46,363 nt of DNA from Candidatus Obscuribacterium magneticum (GTDB lineage Bacteria > Elusimicrobiota > Elusimicrobia > F11): NCBI GenBank assembly GCA_020523905.1, contig JAJAPZ010000018.1, positions 1-46,363 of the forward strand, given 5' to 3'. The notes under the pieces are model-generated. The model saw nothing but the letters and a program-made list of their open reading frames with translations. It had not been told where the DNA came from and did no database searches. Every line of letters starts with the position of its first letter. Within the stretch, counting starts at the first letter, position 1. The position numbers and the translations under genes are program-made. Shown here one piece after another: positions 33,707 to 42,341 of the stretch.

Positions 33707-34381
33707 ATGCGTCGAATGAAGTCGTTGTTTTTGTCGTTTGTGGGACTGGTTTTTGTCATTGGGGTTGTTGGGGCTGCACAGACAGGGGGTAAAAAAATGG
33801 AAGCACAAGCCAAGGCATCAAAAAAAGCGATCGGGCTTTACGCCACATTTAAAACAAACATGGGGTCTTTTGTCGTGAAGCTGTTTCCGAATGAAGCCCC
33901 CAAGACCGTCGCCAATTTCGTGGGATTGGCCGAAGGGACGAAAGAGTTTGTTGATTTGAAAACGGGCCAGCGGATGAAGAAACCTTTTTATGATGGATTG
34001 ATTTTTCACCGAATCATTGCCAATTTCATGATCCAGGGCGGTGATCCCATGGGCACGGGCACGGGGGGGCCGGGGTACCAATTCGAAGATGAATTTAATT
34101 CGCCGCGGGTCTTTGACAAGCCGGGGATTCTCGCCATGGCCAACGCGGGGCCCAACACCAATGGAAGCCAGTTTTTCATCACCGTGGTCCCGACACCCTG
34201 GCTCAATAAGCGGCATACCATCTTTGGCGAGGTGTCGGAGGGGTATGATGTGGTGGATAAAATCGGCCGGGTACCCACCGAACCCGGGAACAATCGGCCC
34301 CTTCAGCCTGTTATATTGGAAAGGGTCACCATTGAAGAGTGGGGTCCAAACGGTCACATTCCTAGTCGAAAGACAAAATAG
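33707..34381 (+). CDS. Exported cyclophilin-type peptidyl-prolyl isomerase
   Basis: The product is 224 residues. A signal peptide (MRRMKSLFLSFVGLVFVIGV, cleaved near GAAQ) precedes a cyclophilin domain at about 43-215. Active-site motifs are FHRIIANFMIQGGDPMGTGT (catalytic arginine), ILAMANAGPNTNGSQFFITV and WLNKRHTIFGEV. It is likely a periplasmic folding catalyst (PpiA-like). A strong AGGAGGT site precedes the ATG. The peroxiredoxin gene follows after 21 bp, so the two may form a small stress or protein-quality operon. Confidence 0.94.
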   Translation: MRRMKSLFLSFVGLVFVIGVVGAAQTGGKKMEAQAKASKKAIGLYATFKTNMGSFVVKLFPNEAPKTVANFVGLAEGTKEFVDLKTGQRMKKPFYDGLIFHRIIANFMIQGGDPMGTGTGGPGYQFEDEFNSPRVFDKPGILAMANAGPNTNGSQFFITVVPTPWLNKRHTIFGEVSEGYDVVDKIGRVPTEPGNNRPLQPVILERVTIEEWGPNGHIPSRKTK

Positions 34382-34402
34382 TCACTGGAAGGGAGAACGC
34401 TT

Positions 34403-34987
34403 ATGAGTCTTGTTCAAAAGCAGGCGCCGGAGTTCAAAGGGAAAGCCGTTGTCGGTCATGAGTTTCGGGACATTTCCCTTTTGGGGTATCGCGGCAAGTG
34501 GCTGGTTCTCTTCTTCTATCCGCTTGACTTCACCTTCGTCTGCCCAACCGAGATTGTGGATTTTTCGGATCGAATTGACGACTTCAAGAAATTGGGAGGG
34601 GAGGTCGTGGGTTGCTCCGTGGATAGCGAATACTCCCACCTCGCCTGGATTAATACGCCCCGAAAAGAAGGGGGTCTCGGTGGAATCAACTATCCCCTTC
34701 TATCCGACCTCAATAAGAACATATCGCGGGACTACGGCGTGTTGACGGACGGCGGAGTGGCGCTTCGGGGATTATTCATCGTTAACCCCAAGGGCCAGAT
34801 CGTCTATGAGGTTGTCCATGACTTGTCCGTGGGGCGGAATCCAGAAGAGGTTTTGCGCGTCCTGGCTGCTTTCCAGCAGGTGGAAAAGACGGGCGAGGTG
34901 TGCCCCTCCAGTTGGAAGCCGGGGACCAAGACCATGAAGGCCGATCCTGTGAAGGCCAAGGAATATTTCGCTGCTGTGGGCGTGTAG
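34403..34987 (+). CDS. Typical 2-Cys peroxiredoxin (AhpC/Prx1 type)
   Basis: This is a 194-residue thiol peroxidase reducing hydrogen and organic peroxides. The peroxidatic cysteine is C47 in [15 protein letters not shown], and the resolving cysteine is C167 in [31 protein letters not shown] and [11 protein letters not shown] are conserved. Both the GG(L/I)G loop and a C-terminal helix beyond C167 are present, features linked to sensitivity to over-oxidation. No AhpF-type reductase is adjacent. The ribosome site is GGGAG, 8 bases upstream of the ATG. Confidence 0.96.
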   Translation: MSLVQKQAPEFKGKAVVGHEFRDISLLGYRGKWLVLFFYPLDFTFVCPTEIVDFSDRIDDFKKLGGEVVGCSVDSEYSHLAWINTPRKEGGLGGINYPLLSDLNKNISRDYGVLTDGGVALRGLFIVNPKGQIVYEVVHDLSVGRNPEEVLRVLAAFQQVEKTGEVCPSSWKPGTKTMKADPVKAKEYFAAVGV

Positions 34988-34991
34988 GTTC

Positions 34992-35079
34992 GTCATTCCG
35001 GCGGAAGCCGGAATCTAGGCCTTAAACCTGAATCTAAATTCGTTTTTAATCCCTGGATACCGGCTTGCGCCGGTATAAC
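34992..35079. repeat. Family A palindromic repeat (loop type 2) after the peroxiredoxin gene
   Basis: The left arm is GTCATTCCGGCGGAAGCCGG and the right arm GGATACCGGCTTGCGCCGG then TATAAC. The centre TAAATTCGTTTTTAATCC matches that of the copy at 3288-3375. It starts 4 bp after the peroxiredoxin stop. Confidence 0.87.
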
Positions 35080-35102
35080 GGGCGATTTTGGAGGTGATTG
35101 AG

Positions 35103-35132
35103 ATGGGTCCAAGAAAACCCTGCGGTTGCTAA
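35103..35132 (+). CDS. Nine-residue candidate micro-ORF (MGPRKPCGC)
   Basis: A textbook ribosome site GGAGGTGA (35090-35097) stands 5 bases before an ATG that opens a nine-codon frame, ending CGC-stop in one-letter code (C7, G8, C9). There is no larger gene in that frame or any plus-strand gene close downstream, so the ribosome site has no other obvious use. It could be a tiny peptide, a decayed gene start or chance. No family recognised. Confidence 0.35.
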   Translation: MGPRKPCGC

Positions 35133-35164
35133 AAGCACCCCTTCGTTGTCAAAGCGGGTCAAAT

Positions 35165-36214
35165 TTAGTGGATAAATTTGGCCCGCGTTTTTTCCCGCCA
35201 CTTTTCGACGACGTTGACCATCACTTCAAGTTTCTCCGTTGCCTCTTCCATCGTCCGGGTTTTAAGCCCGCAATCGGGAGAGATCCACAATTGATCCGCT
35301 GGTAGGACCTGTCGGGCCGCCCGGATGGCATCACCCACCTGGCGCGGTGTTTCCACGATATGGCTGTGCACATCGATGACGCCGAAGGAGATGTCTTTTT
35401 TAGTCGGGTGTTTCTTAAGCAAGGGGCGGAGGATCTTGAGGCTGTTGGTCGCCTCGAAAGAAAAGTTGTCGACGGGGAGGCGTTCCATCTTCTCCCACAG
35501 GGGCGACAGGTCCCCGTAGCAATGGTGGAGGATAAAGTAGGCTTTGAAACTGGAGACCAATTCTTTCAAGGCATTCAAAAAGAGAGGGAAATCCTTGGGG
35601 TGGGAGGCGAGGGCCGGTTCGTCAATTTGAATGATTTTCGCTCCCAACTCCGTCAGCGCCCGGATTTCATTCCGCATGATCTTCACCAGGGCTTCCAGCG
35701 CCGCTTCGCGTGAGGTGTAATATTCGTTGAATGACCAATCGACCAACGTGTAGGGACCGGTTAAAACCGCCTTCATCGGCCGATGGGTCAAACGTTGGGC
35801 GTAATGCCAGCGGGCCGCGGTGAGAGGCCCGCGCCATTCCAGCTTTCCGCCAATGATGGGCTTTCTGTAATAGCGGTTTCCGTAAACGCGCACCGTCCCG
35901 CCGGGCTGGAAGCCCTCGATTTTTTGGGCGAAGAAGCTCACCATGTCGCCCCGATCGAGTTCGCCGTCCACAAGAACGTCCAGCCCCAGACGTTCCTGCG
36001 CGTGAATCCAGTGTTCGAGGGCGAGTTTTTCCCGGCGTTCCAATTCCGCCGCCGACTGGACGCCCCGCGTCACTTTAAACCGCATCTCCCGGAGCTCTTG
36101 AGGGAGGGGGAGGCTACCGACGGAGGTCGTGGGGAAGAGGGGAAGCTCAATCCCCAGGGCGGCCAACTTTCGCCGGCCGGCGTTAAGGGGTTTCGCCTTT
36201 TTCTTCTTTTTCAT
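35165..36214 (-). CDS. MetE-like methionine synthase, catalytic (C-terminal) domain protein
   Basis: This is a 349-residue protein matching only the C-terminal half of cobalamin-independent methionine synthase. It carries the zinc ligands: H230 and C232 in ILHHCYGD, a glutamate in NFSFEATNS and C315 in ISPDCGLKTR. TTSVGSLPLPQELRE, LTGPYTLVDWSF and IIQIDEPALASHP also match. The methyl donor may differ from that of full-length MetE. It starts at the ATG at 36212-36214, overlapping the upstream paralogue by one base; a GTG directly before is an alternative. A lysine-rich N-terminus (MKKKKKAKP) is notable. Confidence 0.88.
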   Translation of the reverse strand: MKKKKKAKPLNAGRRKLAALGIELPLFPTTSVGSLPLPQELREMRFKVTRGVQSAAELERREKLALEHWIHAQERLGLDVLVDGELDRGDMVSFFAQKIEGFQPGGTVRVYGNRYYRKPIIGGKLEWRGPLTAARWHYAQRLTHRPMKAVLTGPYTLVDWSFNEYYTSREAALEALVKIMRNEIRALTELGAKIIQIDEPALASHPKDFPLFLNALKELVSSFKAYFILHHCYGDLSPLWEKMERLPVDNFSFEATNSLKILRPLLKKHPTKKDISFGVIDVHSHIVETPRQVGDAIRAARQVLPADQLWISPDCGLKTRTMEEATEKLEVMVNVVEKWREKTRAKFIH

Positions 36215-37224
36215 CACGTGTCCCTTTCTTTCTCGAGCCAGAGCCGTACTTCTTCTTTAATCTTGGCCAAGAGTTTCAGTTTTTGAAAGGCGATATCCCG
36301 CGGGAGAAATTCGAGCCCCGTCGACGGAGTCAGATAACAAAGAGGCGGATTATGAGTCTCAATGTATTGCCGGAGAGTTTTCAAAATAGGATCGACCGGC
36401 TCCAGTCGTGTGGTGCGGGCGTTGATGGCGCCAAAGCCGATGATGAGCCGTGTCTTTTTCTTCAAAAGATCGTCTATCAGTTTCTTTCCGTCATAGGTGA
36501 GGTCCAGGTTGAGGGCGTGAATGGGAAAGTAAAGCAAGGCGTCGATGAGAGAACCAATGGCGCCGAAGGACACGGCTAGGATCAGGCGAGCCTGCGAGAA
36601 GCTCCCAAAAAAGCGTTCCAAGCATTTTTCCACAAGGGGCAGGTGTTGCGGATGCGTTGTTAATGACGGCTCGTCGATTTGAATGAGTTTCGCCCCGGCT
36701 TTGATCAGGCCGTCGATCTCTTCCTGTAAAATGTCGCAGAAAAGGGGAAGGCGCTTTTGAACGGAGGAATACGACTTCATACTTGAGTTCGAGTGGACCG
36801 CCAGGGTGAGGGGCCCGGTGAGAACGACGCGCAGGGGCTTGTTGGAGATTCCCTGGGCGAATTCGTAATCGTCGATGAGAAGAGGTTTTTTCCTTTTGGG
36901 TTTGGACACGATGATGGGGATACGGTAATAGAAGTTGGCGTTGAAGTAGCGGCGGAGCCCCCCCGTTTTAAATCCGCGCAATTTCGACGGGAGGCGGGAG
37001 ATGGGATCCGGCCACGAAACCAGACCGTCGGTCACTTCGTCCAGCCCCGCCTCGATTTGTTCCCGGACGATTTCCTGAACCACGGACTGTTCGATGTCGC
37101 GCAGGGCGTGTTTCGAAATCTCGCCGGTCTGGAAAAATTGCAGGGCTCGGCGGTGGCGCTGCTGGTCTTTCGTTTCGCCGGTGCGTGGGTAGCTGCCGAT
37201 ATTGGCAATTAAGAATTGGCTCAT
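36214..37224 (-). CDS. MetE-like paralogue lacking zinc ligands
   Basis: This is a 336-residue relative of the downstream gene with the same barrel landmarks: IANIGSYPRTGETKDQQR, LTGPLTLAVHS, LIQIDEPSLTTHP and PSTGLEFLPR. The zinc-binding positions are gone: the HxC site reads ILAVSFGA and the last cysteine position reads TPSTGLEF. It cannot bind homocysteine-zinc in the standard way and may be a structural or substrate-delivery partner, like the N-terminal barrel of MetE. I recall that tandem MetE-like gene pairs also occur in some archaea. Order (non-catalytic first, catalytic second) matches the domain order of MetE. Confidence 0.8.
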   Translation of the reverse strand: MSQFLIANIGSYPRTGETKDQQRHRRALQFFQTGEISKHALRDIEQSVVQEIVREQIEAGLDEVTDGLVSWPDPISRLPSKLRGFKTGGLRRYFNANFYYRIPIIVSKPKRKKPLLIDDYEFAQGISNKPLRVVLTGPLTLAVHSNSSMKSYSSVQKRLPLFCDILQEEIDGLIKAGAKLIQIDEPSLTTHPQHLPLVEKCLERFFGSFSQARLILAVSFGAIGSLIDALLYFPIHALNLDLTYDGKKLIDDLLKKKTRLIIGFGAINARTTRLEPVDPILKTLRQYIETHNPPLCYLTPSTGLEFLPRDIAFQKLKLLAKIKEEVRLWLEKERDT

Positions 37225-37295
37225 AAGCGGTGTCCGAGTGTTTTACTAAATGACCGACGAGAAGTGAAAGCCTCTAAATCCGAAGCAGATTCCCG

Positions 37296-37325
37296 TTGAC
37301 GGGGCTTCCGAGGGAAAGGGATAAT
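37296..37325 (+). promoter_or_regulatory. Sigma-70-type promoter upstream of the DUF1805 gene
   Basis: TTGACG (37296-37301) and GATAAT (37320-37325) are separated by 18 bp. Transcription would start near 37332, about 23 bases before the ATG at 37355, with the GGAGG ribosome site (37346-37350) in between. Confidence 0.65.
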
Positions 37326-37354
37326 CGACTCAACAGAAGGGGATGGAGGAATTA

Positions 37355-37642
37355 ATGAAGACAATGGATGTGGAGATCGACGGAAAGAAGGGGACGGGGG
37401 TGGTGATTGAACTGTCCAAAGCCCCCCTGGTGCTGGTGCATGGGAAACACGGGTTTGTCATGTGCGGGTATCTCAGTATGGAGACAGCTGAGAAAATGGG
37501 CGTGGCCGCGGCTCTGGTTCGGGGTGTCAATAGCGTCGACGACCTTCTCAAAGCCAAAATTGCGGCGGTGACCAAAGCAGCGTCGGACCGCGGGGTCCGC
37601 ATAGACATGACGGGCCGGGACGCCCTGGCCTGTCTACTGTGA
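37355..37642 (+). CDS. DUF1805 family protein
   Basis: This is a 95-residue small protein. Landmarks are VVIELSKAPLVLVHGKHGFVMCGYL, AAALVRGVNSVDDLLKAKI and GVRIDMTGRDALACL, which fit the DUF1805 (YunC-like) family; its function is not established. The start is the ATG at 37355 because GGAGG stands 4 bases upstream; an ATG at 37343 would add four residues. It has its own promoter and is followed by a family A repeat, so it is probably transcribed separately from the methyltransferase gene or with weak read-through. Confidence 0.82.
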   Translation: MKTMDVEIDGKKGTGVVIELSKAPLVLVHGKHGFVMCGYLSMETAEKMGVAAALVRGVNSVDDLLKAKIAAVTKAASDRGVRIDMTGRDALACLL

Positions 37643-37675
37643 GGCTGATGCGAGTGTCAGGAGAAATGCACTGTC

Positions 37676-37744
37676 GTCATTCCCGCGTAAGCGGGAATCC
37701 AGTCCGGTGTTCACGTCCTTGATTCCCGCTTACGCGGGAATGAC
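37676..37744. repeat. Family A palindromic repeat (loop type 1)
   Basis: Hairpins CCCGCGTAAGCGGG and CCCGCTTACGCGGG are mirror copies around CCGGTGTTCACGTCCTTG. The whole element folds back on itself as well. It lies between the DUF1805 gene and the methyltransferase gene, ending 13 bp before the latter's ATG. Confidence 0.9.
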
Positions 37745-37756
37745 GGCAATGTTTCG

Positions 37757-39145
37757 ATGACCGACGCCGTCATCAACATCGACCGGCTGGCCCCGGAAGG
37801 GGACGGCATCGGCCGTGAAGAACCAGGGAAAGCCGATCGCCAAATGATCGCTTTCGTTCCCTACAGCCTACCGGGCGAAACCCTGCGGTGCCGTCTCTTC
37901 GATCAGCGAAAAACATACGGTCGCTGGCTTCCTCTCGAATTAAGGCGGCCCTCTCCGTCACGCGTTGAACCTCGGTGTCCCCTTCATTTCCAACCGGGCC
38001 GGAAATCCCTGTGGTGCGGTGGATGCGATTGGCAGCACATGGATGTTCCTTCCCAGCGGAAATTTAAAAGAGATCTTTTACTCGATTGCTTGAGAAGGAT
38101 TGGAGGTTTTTCCGATGTAAATATTAGTGAGACTGTCGAATCGCCTCAGGAATGGCGGTATCGGAACAAGGTTCAGGTGCCATTTGGACGCTCGGGAAGG
38201 GACCTCGTGGCGGGTTTCTACGCGCCGGAGAGTCACCGAATCGTTGAGTTTGAGGATTGTGTCGTGCAGCCGGAGAGTTCCGTCAGGATTGTGTTGACGG
38301 TCAAATCCCTGGCCAAAAAGTATAAATGGGCGCCTTACGAGGAAGACCGCCACCGCGGCTGGCTCCGCCATTTGCTCATAAGGACCAATCGGGCGGGAGA
38401 AGCTCTCGTCACCTTTGTCACCTCGAGTGCAGACTTTCCGGCACAGAAGAGGGCCTTGGAGGAGTTGAGGAAAGCCCATCCTAAAATTATCGGGCTACAC
38501 CAAAATGTTCAAAGCAGCCGGTCGCACGTCATCCTGGGGCCTCGCTGGGTGAGATTGTGGGGAAAGGATAAAATTCAGGAGGAGATGTCGGGATTGAAAA
38601 TCGGTTTTCGGCCGGGCTCCTTTTTTCAGGTCAACACCGGTGCCGCCGAGAAGTTGTATTTAAAGGCGTTGGAAGAGGCGCGGCTCGATAAGAGTATGAC
38701 AGTTTTGGATTTTTACTGCGGTGTGGGGGCCCTCACCCTGTTGGCCGCGCGGGAAGCAGGGAGTGCGATCGGTGTCGAAAGCGTGGCGGAGGCGGTCAGA
38801 GACGCGCGTGAAAATTCGCAAGCCAACGGCATCGGCAATGCTCAATTCATGGCGCTTCCGGTTGAAGATTTATTTAATGGGACGTCGTCCTTATTGGAAA
38901 AACTCGATCCCGAGAAGTTGGTGGTTATTCTGGATCCCCCGCGATCCGGGTGCGGCGAAGGGGTGACCGGAGGTTTGGTCAAGCTCAAACCGCGGCGGAT
39001 TGTTTATGTATCGTGTCACCCGGCCACGCTGGCGCGCGATTTGAAAATTCTGGGTCAAGCCTATCAAGTGATCCGCATCACACCGGTGGATTTGTTTCCG
39101 CAGACGTCGCACGTTGAAGCGGTGGCCGGTCTGGAATTGAAATGA
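37757..39145 (+). CDS. 23S rRNA (uracil-5-)-methyltransferase, RlmD/RumA family
   Basis: This is a 462-residue SAM-dependent RNA methyltransferase. The N-terminal part is TRAM-like (VINIDRLAPEGDGIGREE). The iron-sulfur cysteines appear as C74, C87 and C90 (LWCGGCDWQH), with a fourth in FEDCVVQPE. The SAM motif is VLDFYCGVGALTLLAA, the DPPRSGCGEG motif follows, and the nucleophile is C420 in YVSCHPATLARDL. Which uridine it modifies cannot be told (RlmC, RlmD or RlmCD type). The stop overlaps the mfd start by 4 bp (ATGA). Confidence 0.93.
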   Translation: MTDAVINIDRLAPEGDGIGREEPGKADRQMIAFVPYSLPGETLRCRLFDQRKTYGRWLPLELRRPSPSRVEPRCPLHFQPGRKSLWCGGCDWQHMDVPSQRKFKRDLLLDCLRRIGGFSDVNISETVESPQEWRYRNKVQVPFGRSGRDLVAGFYAPESHRIVEFEDCVVQPESSVRIVLTVKSLAKKYKWAPYEEDRHRGWLRHLLIRTNRAGEALVTFVTSSADFPAQKRALEELRKAHPKIIGLHQNVQSSRSHVILGPRWVRLWGKDKIQEEMSGLKIGFRPGSFFQVNTGAAEKLYLKALEEARLDKSMTVLDFYCGVGALTLLAAREAGSAIGVESVAEAVRDARENSQANGIGNAQFMALPVEDLFNGTSSLLEKLDPEKLVVILDPPRSGCGEGVTGGLVKLKPRRIVYVSCHPATLARDLKILGQAYQVIRITPVDLFPQTSHVEAVAGLELK

Positions 39146-42100
39146 ATGAAATTTCTCTCATCGGGGGCTTAACCCGAGGGGCATTTCCCTGGTGGTTTAT
39201 TAACCAATCTCTTCCGGCCAAGTCCCTCATCGTTGTGTCCGAGGAAGACGATGTCTTGGGTGTGGTTGACGACATGCGGGCCCTCTTTAAACTGCGGGAC
39301 TGGGGCCTGCCTCCGCCTTTTGAGGTGGCCGGCTATACTTTAGATGATGAACCCCAGCGTCAAGTTTCCCTTCACGGATGGCTTTTCGGGAAAGTGCGGA
39401 CTCTGGTGACATCAATCCAGGGTTTGAGTCTGCCGTGCGATGACCCCGAGGGCCTCCGCAAAAAGACATTCCCATTAAAGCCGGGACTCACCATCAAAAG
39501 AGGCGGTTTCCTCGATCGCCTGGCTGAAGCCAATTACTCCCGCACCGAGCGCGTGGAGCAGGTGGGCGAGGTCGCGATTCGCGGCGACGTCACAGATATA
39601 TGGCCGCCAGAAGAACCGGCGCCCATTCGCATTGTTTGGAACATGGACACCATCGAAGCGCTTCGCCCCATCGATCTCTATTCCCAGCGATCGGAAGGAT
39701 ATCGAACGGACACGGTTCTCCATCCCGTGTTGGCGGGATCAAACCAGACGCTGGCCGGCATCATCCCGAAGGAAACTGACATCGTCCATTTTGCCTCTAT
39801 TGGGGACGATCGCTCTCTGGAAGAAAAATGGCCGGAGATCCGTTCGCGGCGGGTGGGCCCCTTTCGGACAGAAGGGGAAAACGCAAACTTTGGGGATTCG
39901 CCTCCCGTTCTCGGACAAATCCCCGTTCTCAAAGAGCGCCTGCAAAAGTGGCAAGGGGAGGATTGGCGCGTCGCCGTCTTTTGCCACAACCAGGGCGAAT
40001 GGGACCGGTTGGAGGAGTTGTTGGCGGAACCCTCGACCCGTGCCCGAGGCGAGCGCGAACCTTGGATGCCTCTCTTCATCATCGGAGAATTGGAGCATGG
40101 CTTTCTGGATATGGACCGGCACCTGGCCGTTCTCTCCAACAGTGAGATTTTCGGCCGTTACCGGAAGCGGGTTCGCCTTCCAAAATTTGAAGGCGGCGCC
40201 GCCCTGGCGTCTCCCTTCGACATCGCTCCCAACGATTACTTGGTTCACGAAAGACACGGCATTGGCCGTTACCTGGGCCTTCGGTCTCTCAAAGTGCGGC
40301 GGGTCATTTCGGAATTCCTGGCCATCGAATACAAAGGGGGGGACAAACTCTATGTCCCCATTTTTGACTTGCAACAGGTCCAACGGTATCTGGGGGCCGA
40401 AGGCCACCGCCCTTCGTTGTCCAGTCTGGATACCTCAACCTGGGAGCGTGTCAAGTCCCGCGTTCGCGAGGACGTGGCCCGATTGGCGGCCGACCTCTTG
40501 AATCAGGCCGCCCAGCGGGCCGTCCGTCCGGGCCATGCCTTTCCCGCCCGCACCCATTTGGAAGAGGAGTTTGCCGCCAGCTTCATCTTTCAGTTGACCC
40601 CGGATCAGGAAAAGACGCTCCAGGACGTGGAGGCCGACATGATGAGCCCCAAAGCCATGGACCGGCTCATTTGCGGTGACGTCGGCTATGGGAAAACGGA
40701 AGTCGCCATGCGGGCGGCCCTTAAATGCGCCTTGGCCGGGAAGCAAGTGACCCTCTTGTGCCCAACAACCATTTTGGCGGAGCAGCATTACCGCAATTTC
40801 ACCGAGCGGCTCGCCGATTATCCGGTGACGGTGAGCCTTCTCTCCCGGTTTCAAACGCCGGCCGAGCAGAAGAAAATCGTCAGGAATCTGTCGAAGGGGG
40901 GCGTCGATGTCGTCATCGGGACCCACCGCCTCCTTTCGGCGGATGTGCAGTTCAAGGAATTGGGGCTCGTCATCGTTGATGAAGAGCACCGCTTCGGCGT
41001 CCGGCAGAAGCAAAAGCTGTTGGCATTCCGGGAAACGGTGGATGTGCTGTCGTTGACCGCCACCCCAATCCCTCGGACACTGGCTTCCGCGATGGGAGGC
41101 ATCAAAGATTTATCCGTGATTGAGACGGCGCCGGAGGGACGGCTTCCGATTCTGACGCACGTCGGCCTTTTCGATGAGGACGTGGTGGCCAGGGCCGTTC
41201 AGGAAGAGCTCGATCGCGGGGGGCAGGTTTTTTACGTGCACAACCGGGTGAAAACTCTTTTGGCCCGCAAACGTTGGTTGGAAGGCCTTCTGCCATCGGT
41301 GCGGATCGGGGTCGGCCATGGGCAGATGCGGGAGCATGAACTGGAGACGACCATGCACGGTTTTCTCCGTCGGAAATACGACATCCTCCTTTCGACAACC
41401 ATCATCGAATCGGGGCTGGACATCCCTTCGGTCAACACCCTCATCGTGGAAGAAGCGGAGGAATTCGGCCTGGCGCAGTTGTATCAGCTTCGGGGCCGCG
41501 TGGGGCGATCGCGGACGCGGGCCACGTGTTATCTTTTTCATTCTTCGGCGGGCATGACGCAAGAAGCCAAGAAAAGGCTCCAGGCCTTGCGGGAGTTTAC
41601 CGCCCTCGGATCGGGATTTCGTCTGGCCTTGCGGGACATGGAAATCAGGGGCGCGGGGAATCTCCTGGGACCCCAGCAGCACGGAAGCGTCGCCGCGGTC
41701 GGGATCGAAACCTACGGCCGGCTCTTGAATGAGGAGATCCAGCGCCTCAAAGGCGAAGCGGTGGCGGAGGAATTCAAGGGGCCCGTGTTGGAGTTGGCGC
41801 TCTCGGCCTACATTCCGGATGATTACATGCCGGCGGAATCGGAGCGGATCCATACGTATAAAAGAATTTTGTCGGCCGATGAAGACAAACTGATAAAGTT
41901 AAAAGAGGAGATGATCGACCGCTGCGGTCCCTTGCCGGAGCCGGTTCAGACCCTGTTGGAAGCGGCCTCCTTGCGTCTTTTGGCGGGCCGGCATGAGATT
42001 TCCGAAGTGCATCAGGACAACGAGGATATTGTGATCTATTTCCGCTCCGGCCACGCCCTGCCGGAGGCGACCTTTCAAAAAATTGTCTCACAACCGGCGA

Positions 42101-42213
42101 CGGTCCTTTCCTTTATTCCGGGACCTCCGGTGGGCGTTCGGTTCGTCCATCAAGAGAACGAGACCAGCTTGGCGGCCTTGGCGCGATTCATCCGATTCGC
42201 CACCTCAAATTGA
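39142..42213 (+). CDS. mfd: Transcription-repair coupling factor
   Basis: This is a 1023-residue Mfd, shorter than E. coli Mfd (1148), mostly in the N-terminal UvrB-like region. It frees RNA polymerase stalled at lesions and recruits UvrA. The RNA-polymerase-interacting domain begins near NDYLVHERHGIGRYLGL (about 366-382). Walker A is GDVGYGKT at 512-519, and the DEEH box is at 613-616. LTATPIPRTLASAM, STTIIESGLDIPSVNTLIV and QLRGRVGRSRTRA are helicase motifs. The TRCF C-terminal domain ends the protein. It is coupled to the rRNA methyltransferase by ATGA. Confidence 0.96.
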   Translation: MNEISLIGGLTRGAFPWWFINQSLPAKSLIVVSEEDDVLGVVDDMRALFKLRDWGLPPPFEVAGYTLDDEPQRQVSLHGWLFGKVRTLVTSIQGLSLPCDDPEGLRKKTFPLKPGLTIKRGGFLDRLAEANYSRTERVEQVGEVAIRGDVTDIWPPEEPAPIRIVWNMDTIEALRPIDLYSQRSEGYRTDTVLHPVLAGSNQTLAGIIPKETDIVHFASIGDDRSLEEKWPEIRSRRVGPFRTEGENANFGDSPPVLGQIPVLKERLQKWQGEDWRVAVFCHNQGEWDRLEELLAEPSTRARGEREPWMPLFIIGELEHGFLDMDRHLAVLSNSEIFGRYRKRVRLPKFEGGAALASPFDIAPNDYLVHERHGIGRYLGLRSLKVRRVISEFLAIEYKGGDKLYVPIFDLQQVQRYLGAEGHRPSLSSLDTSTWERVKSRVREDVARLAADLLNQAAQRAVRPGHAFPARTHLEEEFAASFIFQLTPDQEKTLQDVEADMMSPKAMDRLICGDVGYGKTEVAMRAALKCALAGKQVTLLCPTTILAEQHYRNFTERLADYPVTVSLLSRFQTPAEQKKIVRNLSKGGVDVVIGTHRLLSADVQFKELGLVIVDEEHRFGVRQKQKLLAFRETVDVLSLTATPIPRTLASAMGGIKDLSVIETAPEGRLPILTHVGLFDEDVVARAVQEELDRGGQVFYVHNRVKTLLARKRWLEGLLPSVRIGVGHGQMREHELETTMHGFLRRKYDILLSTTIIESGLDIPSVNTLIVEEAEEFGLAQLYQLRGRVGRSRTRATCYLFHSSAGMTQEAKKRLQALREFTALGSGFRLALRDMEIRGAGNLLGPQQHGSVAAVGIETYGRLLNEEIQRLKGEAVAEEFKGPVLELALSAYIPDDYMPAESERIHTYKRILSADEDKLIKLKEEMIDRCGPLPEPVQTLLEAASLRLLAGRHEISEVHQDNEDIVIYFRSGHALPEATFQKIVSQPATVLSFIPGPPVGVRFVHQENETSLAALARFIRFATSN

Positions 42214-42274
42214 GAACTTTTTAAGGTTCATGAATGTTCTTGCTAATATGAACGACTCAAAAACAAACAGCGTC

Positions 42275-42300
42275 GTCATGCCCGCGAAGGCGGGAATGAC
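42275..42300. repeat. Minimal family A hairpin after mfd
   Basis: GTCATGCCCGCGAAGGCGGG followed by AATGAC is a single hairpin unit (26 bp), without the paired second hairpin seen in the other copies. Confidence 0.75.
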
Positions 42301-42341
42301 GTTTCATCACTTAAAGCGTTCGTGGAGTTCGTGAGGTCAAT

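Noticed and set aside
36214..37224. Frameshift between the two MetE-like genes
   Set aside because: Each gene has its own start and full barrel landmarks, and the one-base overlap is the same style as elsewhere in the window.
15838..42300. CRISPR array
   Set aside because: The repeats are palindromic pairs scattered kilobases apart with no regular spacers and no cas genes.
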